64,000 bases of DNA from assembly GCF_003952725.1 (NCBI RefSeq), contig NZ_CP032509.1, forward strand, positions 2,256,001 through 2,320,000. The letters run 5' to 3'. Below are positions 35,370 through 44,787 of the stretch, in pieces. The notes under the pieces are model-generated. The model searched no databases, had not been told where the DNA came from, and worked only from the letters and a program-made list of their open reading frames with translations. Source of the DNA: Georhizobium profundi (GTDB lineage: Bacteria; Pseudomonadota; Alphaproteobacteria; Rhizobiales; Rhizobiaceae). Both the position numbers and the translations under genes were made by a program. The stretch's first letter is position 1, and each line of letters begins with the position of its first letter.

Positions 35370-35452
35370 GTGCCTTGCCGAAGCCGATCGCAGGGTGGTC
35401 GCGGCGCTGCCAGCCTTGCGGGCGCGGGCAATCTCGAATAACCGACATCGCC

Positions 35453-36850
35453 ATGAAGACATTCGAACGCATGCCCGTCGCCGTCCGTTTCGCGCCTTCG
35501 CCGACCGGATATATCCATATCGGCAATGCCCGGACCGCGCTCTACAACTGGCTTTATGCCAAGCAGCACGGCGGCGAGTTCATTCTTCGTTTCGACGACA
35601 CGGACCAGGCGCGTTCCAAGACGGAATATGCGGAGGCGATCGTACGCGATCTGGAGTGGCTTGGGATCAGGCCCGACCGGATCGAGTACCAGTCGAAACG
35701 CTTTCCGATCTATGACGCGGCGGTGGCCAAGCTGAAGGATGCTGGCCTGCTCTATGCCTGCTACGAGACGGCCGAGGAACTGGAGCGCAAGCGCAAGCTA
35801 CGGCTCGCGCGGCGGCTGCCGCCGGTTTATGGCCGCGACGCGCTGAAGCTGTCGCACGAGGAGCGCGCGGCGCTCGAGGCGGACGGGCGCACTCCGCACT
35901 GGCGCTTCCTGCTGCCGAATTTCGAGAGCGATCCGTTCGAAACGCGCCGCACCGAAATCCACTGGGACGATGTGGTGCGTGGCCACCAGACCGTCGACCT
36001 TGCTTCCATGTCGGATCCGGTGCTGGTGCGCGAAGACGGCACCTATCTCTACACGCTGCCGTCGGTCGTCGACGACATCGAGATGGGGATCAGCCATGTG
36101 ATCCGCGGCGATGACCATGTGACGAACACGGGCGCGCAGATTGCGTTGTTCCACGCGTTGGGCGAAGAGGCGCCGGACTTCGGCCATCACAACCTGCTGA
36201 CGACGGCCTCCGGTGAGGGGCTGTCCAAGCGCACCGGGGCGCTGTCGCTCGGCTCGCTGAGGGAACGCGGGTTCGAGCCGATGGCGGCGGCGTCGCTGGC
36301 GATCCTGATCGGATCGTCGGAAAGCGTGTCGGCCGTGCGCTCGATGGATGCTCTGCAGGAGCAGTTCGATCCGGCGAACGCATCGAAATCGTCGGCAAAA
36401 TTCGATCCGGAGGAACTGACGGCGCTCAACAGGACGCTGGTGCATCAGCTGGAGTTTGCGGATGTTCGGGACAGGCTTCAAGCGCTCGGCATTGAAGGCG
36501 AGAAGGCGGAGGCGTTCTGGCAGGTGATCCGCGGCAATCTGGACTTCGTCCCGGATGCCGGTGCCTGGTGGCAGATCGTGACGGACGGGCCGATGCGAGA
36601 CGGCGAGGCCGAACTCACAGGCGAGGATCTCGATTATGCCCGGCAGGCTTTCGACAGCGCGCCGGCCGGCCCATGGGATGGGACGACCTGGAAGCTTTGG
36701 ACCGATCAGCTGAAAGCGGATACGGGGCGCAAGGGCCGAAATCTCTTCATGCCGCTGCGCATCGCGATCACGGGAAGAACGTCGGGACCGGAGATGTCAG
36801 ATCTATTGCCTCTGATTGGTCCGGAAGGAATTGCGGCCCGACGACCCTGA
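35453..36850 (+). CDS. gltX: Glutamate-tRNA ligase
   Basis: A class I aminoacyl-tRNA synthetase: HIGH element in [32 protein letters not shown], and a KMSKS-like loop reading [17 protein letters not shown], which lacks the first Lys-Met. 465 residues from the ATG at 35453; the ATG at 35471 is equally near the fold and neither has a strong ribosome site. Alphaproteobacteria often have two GltX proteins, and the loop resembles the second, shorter-motif type, so it may charge tRNA-Glu, tRNA-Gln or both. The last 83 bases overlap a convergent gene. Confidence 0.93.
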   Translation: MKTFERMPVAVRFAPSPTGYIHIGNARTALYNWLYAKQHGGEFILRFDDTDQARSKTEYAEAIVRDLEWLGIRPDRIEYQSKRFPIYDAAVAKLKDAGLLYACYETAEELERKRKLRLARRLPPVYGRDALKLSHEERAALEADGRTPHWRFLLPNFESDPFETRRTEIHWDDVVRGHQTVDLASMSDPVLVREDGTYLYTLPSVVDDIEMGISHVIRGDDHVTNTGAQIALFHALGEEAPDFGHHNLLTTASGEGLSKRTGALSLGSLRERGFEPMAAASLAILIGSSESVSAVRSMDALQEQFDPANASKSSAKFDPEELTALNRTLVHQLEFADVRDRLQALGIEGEKAEAFWQVIRGNLDFVPDAGAWWQIVTDGPMRDGEAELTGEDLDYARQAFDSAPAGPWDGTTWKLWTDQLKADTGRKGRNLFMPLRIAITGRTSGPEMSDLLPLIGPEGIAARRP

Positions 36851-37487
36851 CGTTGCGCTCCTGAAGGCGCTCGTCCAGATCGACCAGTTCACGCTCTTCG
36901 GCCGGCTTGATCGGCTCGGCAACGACGGGTGCGGGCGCTTGCGGCGCGGGGATCGTCAGCGTGGACCGCTGCTCGTTCGATGACGGAGCGGGAGGCGCTG
37001 CCGGCATGATTTCGATGACGCTGGAATGATCGTTGGAGGCGGTGTGGAACTGGCTGTAGCTTGCGGCCTCGCGCACCGGCTCCACCTGACAGCCATAGGC
37101 GGCGAGTTCGGCGCGGATTGCCGACGGATCCGAGTAGATGACGGACTGGCGCAGGGCGTCACGCTCTTGCTGGAGGAAGGCGATCTCGTTTTCGATGGAT
37201 GCCGCCTCGGCTTCGAGCGGGCCGCACACATTTCCTTCGCCGCCGCGATAGACCGTGACCGAATTGCCGCAGCCGGCATGATGCAGCTCAAGCGCGATCT
37301 CACCGAGTGTCTGCTTCGCCTGCGCGAGGTAGACATCGACGGTGGTGTTGGTCGTCTGGCCGGTCGAGAGCGCCAGATCGTGATGAAGAGCCGCGCAGAT
37401 GTCGGCGCTTTCGGCAAAGGCCGTTGTGGAAGTCGTCAGAACGGCACCGGCCAGCAGCGCCGCAACGCCCGTTGCGATCGGTTTCAT
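36768..37487 (-). CDS. Exported hypothetical protein
   Basis: 239 residues from ATG 37487 with a clear signal peptide ([17 protein letters not shown], then STTAFAES). The mature part has Cys residues at spaced positions ([31 protein letters not shown]) that could form two disulfides, a coiled segment ([18 protein letters not shown]) and a Pro/Ala-rich tail. I do not recognise a domain. The 3' end lies antisense to the last 83 bases of gltX. The longer frame upstream lacks a plausible start. Confidence 0.75.
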   Translation of the reverse strand: MKPIATGVAALLAGAVLTTSTTAFAESADICAALHHDLALSTGQTTNTTVDVYLAQAKQTLGEIALELHHAGCGNSVTVYRGGEGNVCGPLEAEAASIENEIAFLQQERDALRQSVIYSDPSAIRAELAAYGCQVEPVREAASYSQFHTASNDHSSVIEIMPAAPPAPSSNEQRSTLTIPAPQAPAPVVAEPIKPAEERELVDLDERLQERNVRVVGPQFLPDQSEAIDLTSPVPTFFP

Positions 37488-37604
37488 TTTTGTACCCGCC
37501 TGTCTTGATCCGCCGGTTTTACCGACTGCGGCGATGGCCGCCAAGCGACATCGCGTTTTAGCCTTAATGCGGCAGAGCGGATTTTGTTGCGTCGGATAAA
37601 GAAC

Positions 37605-37640
37605 AGGACCCAGCTGGTGCAAAAATGCCAGCTGGATCCT
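37605..37640 (-). terminator. Rho-independent terminator of maeB
   Basis: Thirteen-base near-perfect stem (AGGATCCAGCTGG against CCAGCTGGGTCCT on the minus strand, one G-T wobble) with a ten-base T-rich loop, seven bases past the maeB stop codon; a T-rich stretch (GTTCTTT) follows. Confidence 0.8.
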
Positions 37641-37647
37641 GTGAAAT

Positions 37648-39969
37648 TCAGTGAGGCTGCGACGCTTCCACGACGGCGAGCGTTGCCATGTTGACCACGC
37701 CGCGCGAGGTGACGGACGGCGTGAGGATGTGCGCCGGCTGGGCAGTGCCGAGCAGGATGGGACCGACATGCAGCGCGTCGGTCATCGTCTTGACGACGCC
37801 GAGCGTGATGTTGGCGGCATCGAGGTTCGGGAAGACCAGGAGATTGGCCTCGCCGCTGAGGCCGCTGCTCGGCATGACGCGCTGTCGCAGCACGGCGGAA
37901 ATCGCCGAATCGCCGTGCATTTCGCCATCGGCCTCGAGGTCCGGATCGAGCTTGCGGACCAGTTCGGTGGCGCGGCGCATTTTCTCGGCGCTCGCGGAAT
38001 CGCGCGAGCCGAAGTTCGAATGCGAGACGAGGGCCGCGCGCGGCTCAATGCCGAAACGTCGGATCTCGTTGGCTGCCATGATGGTGGTTTCAGCCAGTTC
38101 TTCCGCACTTGGATCGTAGGACACATAGGTGTCGGTGAAGAAGGTGGCGCCGCGCTGCGAGATCAGCAGGCTGAGGGCCGAATAGTCGATGACGCCTTCG
38201 CGCTTGCCGATGATCTGGCTGATGTCACGCAGATGGCGGGCGTAGCGGCCTTCCAGTCCGCAGATGAGCGCATCGGCCTCGCCGCGGCGGAGCGCGAGCG
38301 CGGCGATCACCGTGGCGTTTGTGCGCACGGTCGTGCGGGCAGCTTCGGGCGTGACACCCTTGCGGCCGACGAGCGCGAAATATTCGTCGACATAATCACG
38401 GTAGCGCGGATCGTCTTCCGGGTTGATGAGGTCGAAATCGGTGCCGGGGCGTACGCGCAGGCCATAGCGGCGCAGACGCACGTCAATGATCGCTGGACGA
38501 CCGATGAGGGTCGGTCGTGCGAGGCCCTCCTCGACAAGAACCTGGATGGCGCGCAGCACGCGCTCGTCCTCGCCTTCGGCAAAGATGACGCGCTTCTTCT
38601 CGGCGGCCTTGGCGGCGGAAAACACCGGTTTCATGATGAGGCCGGAGCGGAAGACGAAACGGTTCAGCTCATCCATATAGGCTTCGAAGTCGGCGATCGG
38701 GCGGCGGGCGACGCCGGTTTCGGCGGCAGCCTTGGCGACAGCCGGCGCGATGCGCAGGATGAGACGCGGATCGAAGGGCGAGGGGATGAGATAGTCCGGT
38801 CCGAAGACCGGGGTGTCGCCCGAATAGGCGCGGGCGGCGACGTCCGACGGTTCCTCGCGCGCAAGGCCGGCGATGGCACGCACGGCAGCGAGCTTCATCT
38901 CCTCATTGATCGTGCGGGCGCCGCAATCGAGCGCGCCGCGGAAGATGTAGGGGAAGCAAAGCACGTTGTTGACCTGGTTCGGATAGTCCGACCGGCCGGT
39001 GCAGATCATCGCGTCGGGCTGAGCGGCGCGTGCCTCGTCGGGCATGATTTCAGGCGTGGGATTGGCGAGCGCCATGATCAGCGGCTTCTCGGCCATGTCC
39101 GCCAGCATCTCGGCATTGAGCACGCCGGCTGCGGAGAGGCCGAGGAAGACATCGGCACCGCTGATCGATTCGATCAGCTTGCGCTTGTCGGAGGGCTGGG
39201 CGTAGACGGCCTTCCACTCGTCCATCAGCGCGGTGCGGCCCTCATAGACGAGGCCTTCGAGATCGTGGACCCAGATGTTTTCACGCTTCGCGCCAAGTGC
39301 CACCAGCAGGTTGAGGCAGGCGAGTGCGGCGGCACCGGCGCCGGCGGTGACGATCTTGACGTTCTCGATCGACTTGCCGGCGAGCTCGAGGCCGTTGAGG
39401 ATTGCGGCGGCGACGATGATTGCCGTGCCGTGCTGGTCGTCGTGGAAGACGGGGATGTCCATCTTGTCGCGCAGCTGGCGTTCGACCTCGAAGCACTCCG
39501 GCGCCTTGATGTCTTCGAGATTGATGCCGCCGAAGGTGGGCTCGAGCGCCGAGATGACCGTGACCATGCGGTCGACTTCCTGCGCATCGATCTCGATGTC
39601 AAAGACGTCGATGCCGGCGAACTTCTTGAAGAGGACGGCCTTGCCTTCCATCACGGGCTTGGAAGCGAGCGGGCCGATGGCGCCGAGGCCGAGCACGGCC
39701 GTGCCGTTGGAGACGACGGCAACGAGGTTCGCGCGGCTCGTATAGTCGGCGGCGCGATCGGGATTGTCGCGAATGGCGAGGCAGGGTGCGGCGACGCCCG
39801 GCGAATAGGCCAGTGCCAGATCGCGCTGGTTGCCGAGCGGCTTGGTGGCCTGGATCTCGAGCTTACCCGGGCGCGGATAGCGGTGATAGAAGAGCGCGTT
39901 CTCGTCGAGATCGCCGGACGCCGGTTTGTTGCGATCCGTCTTGGGTCCGTTCTGATCCTTCAAAGTCAT
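37648..39969 (-). CDS. maeB: NADP-dependent malic enzyme with C-terminal phosphotransacetylase-like domain
   Basis: Malate is oxidatively decarboxylated to pyruvate with NADP+. The N-terminal malic enzyme part (to about residue 440) has the [25 protein letters not shown] and NAD(P)-binding [16 protein letters not shown] motifs. The rest (about 450-773) is a Pta-like domain that regulates the enzyme rather than catalysing acetyl transfer in this family ([27 protein letters not shown]). 773 residues, as for rhizobial Tme/MaeB. Start ATG 39969; no other start nearby has family similarity. Followed by a strong terminator. Confidence 0.95.
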   Translation of the reverse strand: MTLKDQNGPKTDRNKPASGDLDENALFYHRYPRPGKLEIQATKPLGNQRDLALAYSPGVAAPCLAIRDNPDRAADYTSRANLVAVVSNGTAVLGLGAIGPLASKPVMEGKAVLFKKFAGIDVFDIEIDAQEVDRMVTVISALEPTFGGINLEDIKAPECFEVERQLRDKMDIPVFHDDQHGTAIIVAAAILNGLELAGKSIENVKIVTAGAGAAALACLNLLVALGAKRENIWVHDLEGLVYEGRTALMDEWKAVYAQPSDKRKLIESISGADVFLGLSAAGVLNAEMLADMAEKPLIMALANPTPEIMPDEARAAQPDAMICTGRSDYPNQVNNVLCFPYIFRGALDCGARTINEEMKLAAVRAIAGLAREEPSDVAARAYSGDTPVFGPDYLIPSPFDPRLILRIAPAVAKAAAETGVARRPIADFEAYMDELNRFVFRSGLIMKPVFSAAKAAEKKRVIFAEGEDERVLRAIQVLVEEGLARPTLIGRPAIIDVRLRRYGLRVRPGTDFDLINPEDDPRYRDYVDEYFALVGRKGVTPEAARTTVRTNATVIAALALRRGEADALICGLEGRYARHLRDISQIIGKREGVIDYSALSLLISQRGATFFTDTYVSYDPSAEELAETTIMAANEIRRFGIEPRAALVSHSNFGSRDSASAEKMRRATELVRKLDPDLEADGEMHGDSAISAVLRQRVMPSSGLSGEANLLVFPNLDAANITLGVVKTMTDALHVGPILLGTAQPAHILTPSVTSRGVVNMATLAVVEASQPH

Positions 39970-40170
39970 AGCGCGCTCACGTCCTGCCTGCCGAATACAA
40001 TGGTGCGGGGCGCGCACCGCTTCGCCCGCCCGCGCGATGGTCCGGAGTGTCTTGCGGATAAGTGTCGCCGCTGTCCAGTCTGACGACGATGTTTCCGCCA
40101 TTTCCGGCCGATGTCATCCAACTGAAACAGGACTCTGATTATCCGTGCGCATGAAGCCAGAGGATGCGAC

Positions 40171-41016
40171 ATGTCACAGGACACGAATGAAGCCGCCGTG
40201 CGCCGCTTTCGAACGCTCTTCATCTCCGATGTGCATCTTGGTTCGAAGTCGGCCAAGGCGGACCATCTCATCGACTTCCTCCGGTATCACGAGGCCGAGA
40301 CGATCGTTCTGATCGGCGATATCGTCGATGGATGGCGGCTGAAGCGCAGCTGGTACTGGCCGCAGGATGCCAACGACGTGGTGCAGAAGCTGTTGCGCAA
40401 GGCGCGCAAGGGCACGCGCATCATCTACATCCCCGGCAATCACGACGAGTTCCTGCGCGATTTTCCCGGCATTCATTTCGGTGGAATCGAGGTGAAGACG
40501 AACACGATCCACCAGGCGGCCGACGGCAAGCGCTATCTCGTGCTGCATGGCGACGAGTTCGACGTGGTGGTGCGCCATGCCCGGTTCCTCGCCTATCTCG
40601 GCGACTGGGCCTATGACGCGGCGCTCGGCATCAACATCGTCCTGAACGTTCTGCGGCGTCGCATCGGCATGCCGTACTGGTCGTTTTCGGCCTGGGCGAA
40701 ACACCGGGTGAAACAGGCGGTGAACTTCATCGGCGAATTCCAGAAAGTGGTGGCGGAAGAAGCGCGCCGGCACGAGGTCGACGGGGTGATCTGCGGCCAC
40801 ATCCACCATGCGGCGATCGAGGATATGGACGGAATCACCTATATCAACAGCGGCGACTGGGTGGAGAGCTGCACCGCGATCGGCGAGACGCTCGACGGCG
40901 AGATGACGCTTCTGACGTGGCGGGTGCTGCGCGCCGAAACCACGCCGACGACCACGCCGCCCCTGCTCGCGCCGCCGGTTGCCCAGGTCAAATTGCGGGA
41001 GGTGGAGGCGGCCTGA
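40171..41016 (+). CDS. LpxH-like metallophosphoesterase (UDP-2,3-diacylglucosamine hydrolase family)
   Basis: 281 residues of the calcineurin-like phosphoesterase fold with the full metal-site set: FISDVHLGSKSAK, LIGDIVDGWRL, YIPGNHDEFL, LHGDEFDV and CGHIHHAAIE. Similar to LpxH, which removes UMP in lipid A synthesis, but alphaproteobacteria usually use LpxI, so the assignment to lipid A is open. AGAGGA precedes ATG. It converges on a small hypothetical gene. Confidence 0.88.
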   Translation: MSQDTNEAAVRRFRTLFISDVHLGSKSAKADHLIDFLRYHEAETIVLIGDIVDGWRLKRSWYWPQDANDVVQKLLRKARKGTRIIYIPGNHDEFLRDFPGIHFGGIEVKTNTIHQAADGKRYLVLHGDEFDVVVRHARFLAYLGDWAYDAALGINIVLNVLRRRIGMPYWSFSAWAKHRVKQAVNFIGEFQKVVAEEARRHEVDGVICGHIHHAAIEDMDGITYINSGDWVESCTAIGETLDGEMTLLTWRVLRAETTPTTTPPLLAPPVAQVKLREVEAA

Positions 41017-41024
41017 GCGAAGGC

Positions 41025-41348
41025 TCAGCGCAGCTTGCCACTGAAGAAGAGCATGAAGGCCTCGGTTTCGTCCTCAAAGGCTACTTCATTGCGGCCGGCC
41101 TTCTCTATGCTCGACAAGGCGAGGCGGAGCTTCGCGAGGATGGCCGGATCTGATTGATCGCGGATCGCCACCTTCAGCATGGCGCGAAATTTCATGATCT
41201 GAACCTTGTCGTCTTCGGTCGGCACGACGTCGTCCCCCGCCTGTCGCAGGTAATGAAGCAGATCGCCGGATCGAAGGAAACGACGAAGGCGCTTGGCGAT
41301 GTTTGCCGCTTGGCTCAGCCCGCGGGACTCGTGTAACGGTCGCGCCAT
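41025..41348 (-). CDS. Small hypothetical protein
   Basis: 107 residues, mostly helical and mixed charge: LRRFLRSGDLLHYLRQAGDD, then MLKVAIRDQSDPAILAKLRL and AFMLFFSGKLR. No signal peptide, membrane segment or known domain is visible. The composition is normal for a cytosolic protein, although the ribosome site is weak. It lies tail to tail with the LpxH-like gene (eight-base gap) and divergent from the MFS gene. Confidence 0.6.
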   Translation of the reverse strand: MARPLHESRGLSQAANIAKRLRRFLRSGDLLHYLRQAGDDVVPTEDDKVQIMKFRAMLKVAIRDQSDPAILAKLRLALSSIEKAGRNEVAFEDETEAFMLFFSGKLR

Positions 41349-41398
41349 CTCATGCGGTGGCTGGCGTTGCGCCGGCAGTCGCTGGCGAAAGGCGGGCG

Positions 41399-42580
41399 AT
41401 GCAGGGTGATAAGGCCAGTTCCGGGGCGATCGAGACGGCGCCGCCTGCTTTTGCGCTTCGCGCCGGGGTGGGGTTCTTCGGCACCTTTCTCGCCTTCGGG
41501 ATCATGCTCCCGTATTTCCCTGTCTGGCTGAAATCGCTGTCGCTCGAAGACTGGCAGATCGGGCTCTTGCTGTCCTTGCCGATGTTCGTTCGCATTTTGA
41601 CGACGCCGCTGATTGCCGCCTATGCCGACCGCGCGGCCGACCGGGCGCATGTGCTGATCCTGACCGCCTTCCTATCGATCCTTGTGACGGCGCTGCTTTT
41701 CGTCGTGGATGGCTTCTGGATGCTGCTCATCGTCGTGCTGGCGCAGGCGATCGTGGTTGCGCCGCATGTGGTGATCATCGATTCGATCACCATCACCGGG
41801 GTGCGGCGGTACCGGACGGATTATGCCCGGGTGCGGCTTTGGGGCTCTGTCGCCTTCGTTGTCGCCAATGTCATCGGCGGCTATGTGATTGCGCGGCAAG
41901 GGGCGGGCGCGGTCCTGCCGCTTCTGATCCTTGGCCAGATCACGACCTTCGGGGCGGCGCTGATGGTGCCGCGGGTCGGGCAGCCGCGTCGGCCTTCAGC
42001 GCTCGCAAGCGGCACTCAGGCCGGGCTGCTCACCAACCGGCCGTTCGTCGTGATGTTGATCGGCGGGGCAACGATCCATGCCAGCCACGCGATGCTTTAC
42101 GGGTTCTCGGCCATCTACTGGGGCCAGCTCGGTTATTCGGGCACGGTCATCGGCGCGCTCTGGGCGACGGGTGTTGTCGCGGAAGTTGCGCTGTTCCAGG
42201 TGTCGCGTCGGCTGATCGGCCATATCGACGTGACGCGGATCATCGTGGTCGGCGGGCTGATTGCCGCGCTGCGCTGGGCGCTTTTCCCGATCGATCTTGG
42301 TGCCGGCTGGTATTTCGCGATGCAGCTTCTGCACGCCGGCAGCTTCTCCGTCGTGTTTCTCGGCATGCAGCGGTTGATCGTGATGCATATGGGCGAAGAA
42401 AAGGAGGCGGGCGCGCAGGGCCTGTTCTTCATGGCGAGCGGTGCGACCATGGCGACGGCTATGGTGCTGTCCGGTTATCTGTTTGACCGATTCGGTGGAA
42501 CCGCATTTGTTGCAATGGCGTTATTGGCTCTAATGGGCATTGCGTGCCACCTCGCGGGCCGGTCAATGCAGCGTCCATAA
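41399..42580 (+). CDS. MFS transporter (MFS_1-like)
   Basis: 393 residues with twelve hydrophobic helices and the cytoplasmic loop AAYADRAADRAHV between helices 2 and 3, typical of the HcaT/YhhS-like MFS group. Substrate unknown. ATG at 41399 fits the start of the first helix; the upstream extension to 41303 overlaps the divergent gene and is rejected. The Mla operon begins 121 bases downstream. Confidence 0.92.
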   Translation: MQGDKASSGAIETAPPAFALRAGVGFFGTFLAFGIMLPYFPVWLKSLSLEDWQIGLLLSLPMFVRILTTPLIAAYADRAADRAHVLILTAFLSILVTALLFVVDGFWMLLIVVLAQAIVVAPHVVIIDSITITGVRRYRTDYARVRLWGSVAFVVANVIGGYVIARQGAGAVLPLLILGQITTFGAALMVPRVGQPRRPSALASGTQAGLLTNRPFVVMLIGGATIHASHAMLYGFSAIYWGQLGYSGTVIGALWATGVVAEVALFQVSRRLIGHIDVTRIIVVGGLIAALRWALFPIDLGAGWYFAMQLLHAGSFSVVFLGMQRLIVMHMGEEKEAGAQGLFFMASGATMATAMVLSGYLFDRFGGTAFVAMALLALMGIACHLAGRSMQRP

Positions 42581-42701
42581 GCTCTTGCAGATGCAGGCGG
42601 GCAACGCCGGTTTCAAAAAAGACATGAAGGCTGTTCAAACGCCTGTGACCCGGTGTCATGTGCGCGTGACAGTGAAGAATTGAGCGGATAAGGCTTCGCG
42701 A

Positions 42702-43916
42702 ATGGTGGATGCTATCGTCAATCCCGGACATGCTGATGACGCAGCCCCGCGCAGCTCTGCGCGCGGCGCGGATACCAGCATCATGGGCAAGGCGCGCCTC
42801 GACATTCGCGACGAGGCAGATGGCACCGTACGGCTGGCGATGTCCGACGACTGGCGCCACCATGGGGTAAAGGAGGTTAATGCCGCCTTAACCGACTTCC
42901 AGGCCAGCACCAATGCGCGCGCCGTCATCGTCGACATGAGCGCCGTGAGCCAAATGGACACCGCCGGCGCCTGGCTGGTGCGGCGCCTGCAGGCGCAGAT
43001 GCGTGCCAAGCGCATCGGTTTTTCGGTGGAAGGCGCCGACGAGACTGAAAAGGCGCTTCTCGTCGCCGTGCCGGAAGAGTTGCATGACGGCCGGACGCCA
43101 AAGAAGGAAAAGCCGCTTTTCGAGCGCTTCTTCGAGCCTACCGGCAAGGTCGTCTACGCGGTCTATGACGACATCGTCGCGTCTCTGTTCATTCTCGGCT
43201 CGGCCGTGCGCGGCGCGCAGGAGAAGCTTGAGAAGAACGCGCGCGTTTCGCCGGCCGCGATCGTGTCGCAGATCGACCATATGGGCGTGCGCGCCGTTCC
43301 GATCATCGCGCTGATGTCGTTCCTCATCGGCGCGATCATCGCGCAGCAGGGCGCGTTCCAGCTGCGCTATTTCGGTGCGGAGCTGTTCGTGGTCGACCTC
43401 GTCGGCATTCTGCAGCTGCGCGAGATCGGCGTGCTTTTGACCGCGATCATGATTGCCGGCCGCTCCGGCAGCGCCATCACGGCCGAAATCGGCTCGATGA
43501 AGATGCGCGAGGAGGTCGACGCGCTGAAGGTGATGGGCCTGAACCCCATCGGCGTGCTGATCTTCCCAAGGCTCGTGGCGCTGACGATCGCGTTGCCGCT
43601 TCTGACGGTCATTGCCAATTTCTCCGCCCTTTTTGGTGCCGGCGTCGTCGCCTGGAGCTATTCGGGGATCACGCCCGATACGTTCCTTGCGCGTCTGCAG
43701 GAAGCGGCCGACGTATCGACGCTGATCGCCGGGATGATCAAGGCGCCGTTCATGGCGCTGATCATCGGCATCGTCGCTTCGGTGGAAGGCATGAAGGTCG
43801 GCGGCAGCGCCGAATCGCTTGGCCGGCACGTCACCGCTGCGGTGGTGAAGGCGATCTTCGTCGTCATCCTGGTCGATGGCCTCTTCGCTATCTTCTACGC
43901 CGCAATCGATTTCTGA
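42702..43916 (+). CDS. mlaE: Mla-type ABC permease with N-terminal STAS domain
   Basis: The N-terminal 120 residues form a STAS-like domain (MGKARLDIRDEADGTVRLAM, VDMSAVSQMDTAGAWLVRR), which in the gamma Mla system is a separate protein (MlaB). It is fused here to a MlaE permease (residues about 130-404; VVDLVGILQLREIGVLLTAI, MIAGRSGSAITAEIGSMKM). Inner-membrane core of the phospholipid transporter that maintains outer-membrane asymmetry. First gene of a four-gene operon; nine bases before the ATPase gene. Confidence 0.93.
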   Translation: MVDAIVNPGHADDAAPRSSARGADTSIMGKARLDIRDEADGTVRLAMSDDWRHHGVKEVNAALTDFQASTNARAVIVDMSAVSQMDTAGAWLVRRLQAQMRAKRIGFSVEGADETEKALLVAVPEELHDGRTPKKEKPLFERFFEPTGKVVYAVYDDIVASLFILGSAVRGAQEKLEKNARVSPAAIVSQIDHMGVRAVPIIALMSFLIGAIIAQQGAFQLRYFGAELFVVDLVGILQLREIGVLLTAIMIAGRSGSAITAEIGSMKMREEVDALKVMGLNPIGVLIFPRLVALTIALPLLTVIANFSALFGAGVVAWSYSGITPDTFLARLQEAADVSTLIAGMIKAPFMALIIGIVASVEGMKVGGSAESLGRHVTAAVVKAIFVVILVDGLFAIFYAAIDF

Positions 43917-43925
43917 GGAGCCTCG

Positions 43926-44780
43926 ATGTCCGACACGACAGACATGCAGGCGACGGATGCGAGCGGGGCGAGCCGCAAGACGGTGTTGTCCGTGCGTGGC
44001 GTCAATGTTTCCTTCGGCAGCAACACGGTGCTGAAGGATCTCGATCTCGACGTCTATCGCGGTGAAATCCTGGGCTTCATCGGGCCTTCGGGCACGGGCA
44101 AGTCGGTGCTCATGCGCACCGTGCTGAAGCTTCTGCCGCGCCAGAGCGGCAAGGTCTGGATCCTCGGGCACGATTACGAGAACGTGTCGGACGCCGAACG
44201 CATGGCGCTCGACATGCGGCTCGGCGTGCTGTTCCAGCAGGGGGCGCTGTTTTCGTCGCTGACGGTGCGCGAGAACATCCAGGTGCCGATGCGGGAATAT
44301 CTCGATCTGCCGCAATCGCTGATGGACGAACTCACCATGCTCAAGATCGAGATGGTGGGCCTCGCGCCGCAGGCGGCGGACCGGTATCCGTCGGAGCTTT
44401 CGGGCGGGATGATCAAGCGCGCGGCGTTGGCGCGGGCCTTGGCGCTCGATCCGGATCTCGTCTTTCTGGACGAGCCCACATCGGGCCTCGACCCGATCGG
44501 TGCGGCGGAATTCGACGAGCTGATCGCGCGCCTGCGCGATACGCTGGGTCTCACCGTCTATATGGTGACCCACGACCTCGACAGCCTGTTTTCCGTTTGC
44601 GACCGCATTGCGGTGCTGGGGGACAAGAAGGTCAAGGCGCAGGGCACGATCGAAGAGATGCTGGCCTTCGACGACGAATGGATCCAGTCCTATTTCCACG
44701 GCAAGCGGGCGCGCTCGATCGTCCGCAAAGACGGACAGCCGAACCGAGCCGGCGCCGATGCCGGAACGATGAACGGATAG
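43926..44780 (+). CDS. mlaF: Mla-type ABC ATP-binding protein
   Basis: 284 residues with Walker A GPSGTGKSV, signature LSGGMIKRAALARALALDP, Walker B LVFLDEPTSGLDP and H-loop VTHDLDSLF. The C-terminal tail is characteristic of MlaF. GAGGAG precedes ATG. It sits between the permease gene (9-base gap) and the MCE gene (7-base gap), so co-transcription and complex formation are clear. Confidence 0.95.
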   Translation: MSDTTDMQATDASGASRKTVLSVRGVNVSFGSNTVLKDLDLDVYRGEILGFIGPSGTGKSVLMRTVLKLLPRQSGKVWILGHDYENVSDAERMALDMRLGVLFQQGALFSSLTVRENIQVPMREYLDLPQSLMDELTMLKIEMVGLAPQAADRYPSELSGGMIKRAALARALALDPDLVFLDEPTSGLDPIGAAEFDELIARLRDTLGLTVYMVTHDLDSLFSVCDRIAVLGDKKVKAQGTIEEMLAFDDEWIQSYFHGKRARSIVRKDGQPNRAGADAGTMNG

Positions 44781-44787
44781 AAGCAGT

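Noticed and set aside
35238..35441. 67-codon frame starting MTEIDAPLL
   Set aside because: It reads through a strong terminator, has no good ribosome site and turns into Arg/Gly-rich sequence. A short coding leader cannot be fully excluded.
37651..40083. 810-codon open frame on the plus strand
   Set aside because: It is exactly antisense to maeB, whose two domains are clearly recognised; in high-G+C DNA the complementary frame stays open by codon bias. Its composition (many His, Glu, Asp and Arg, no domain) is artificial.
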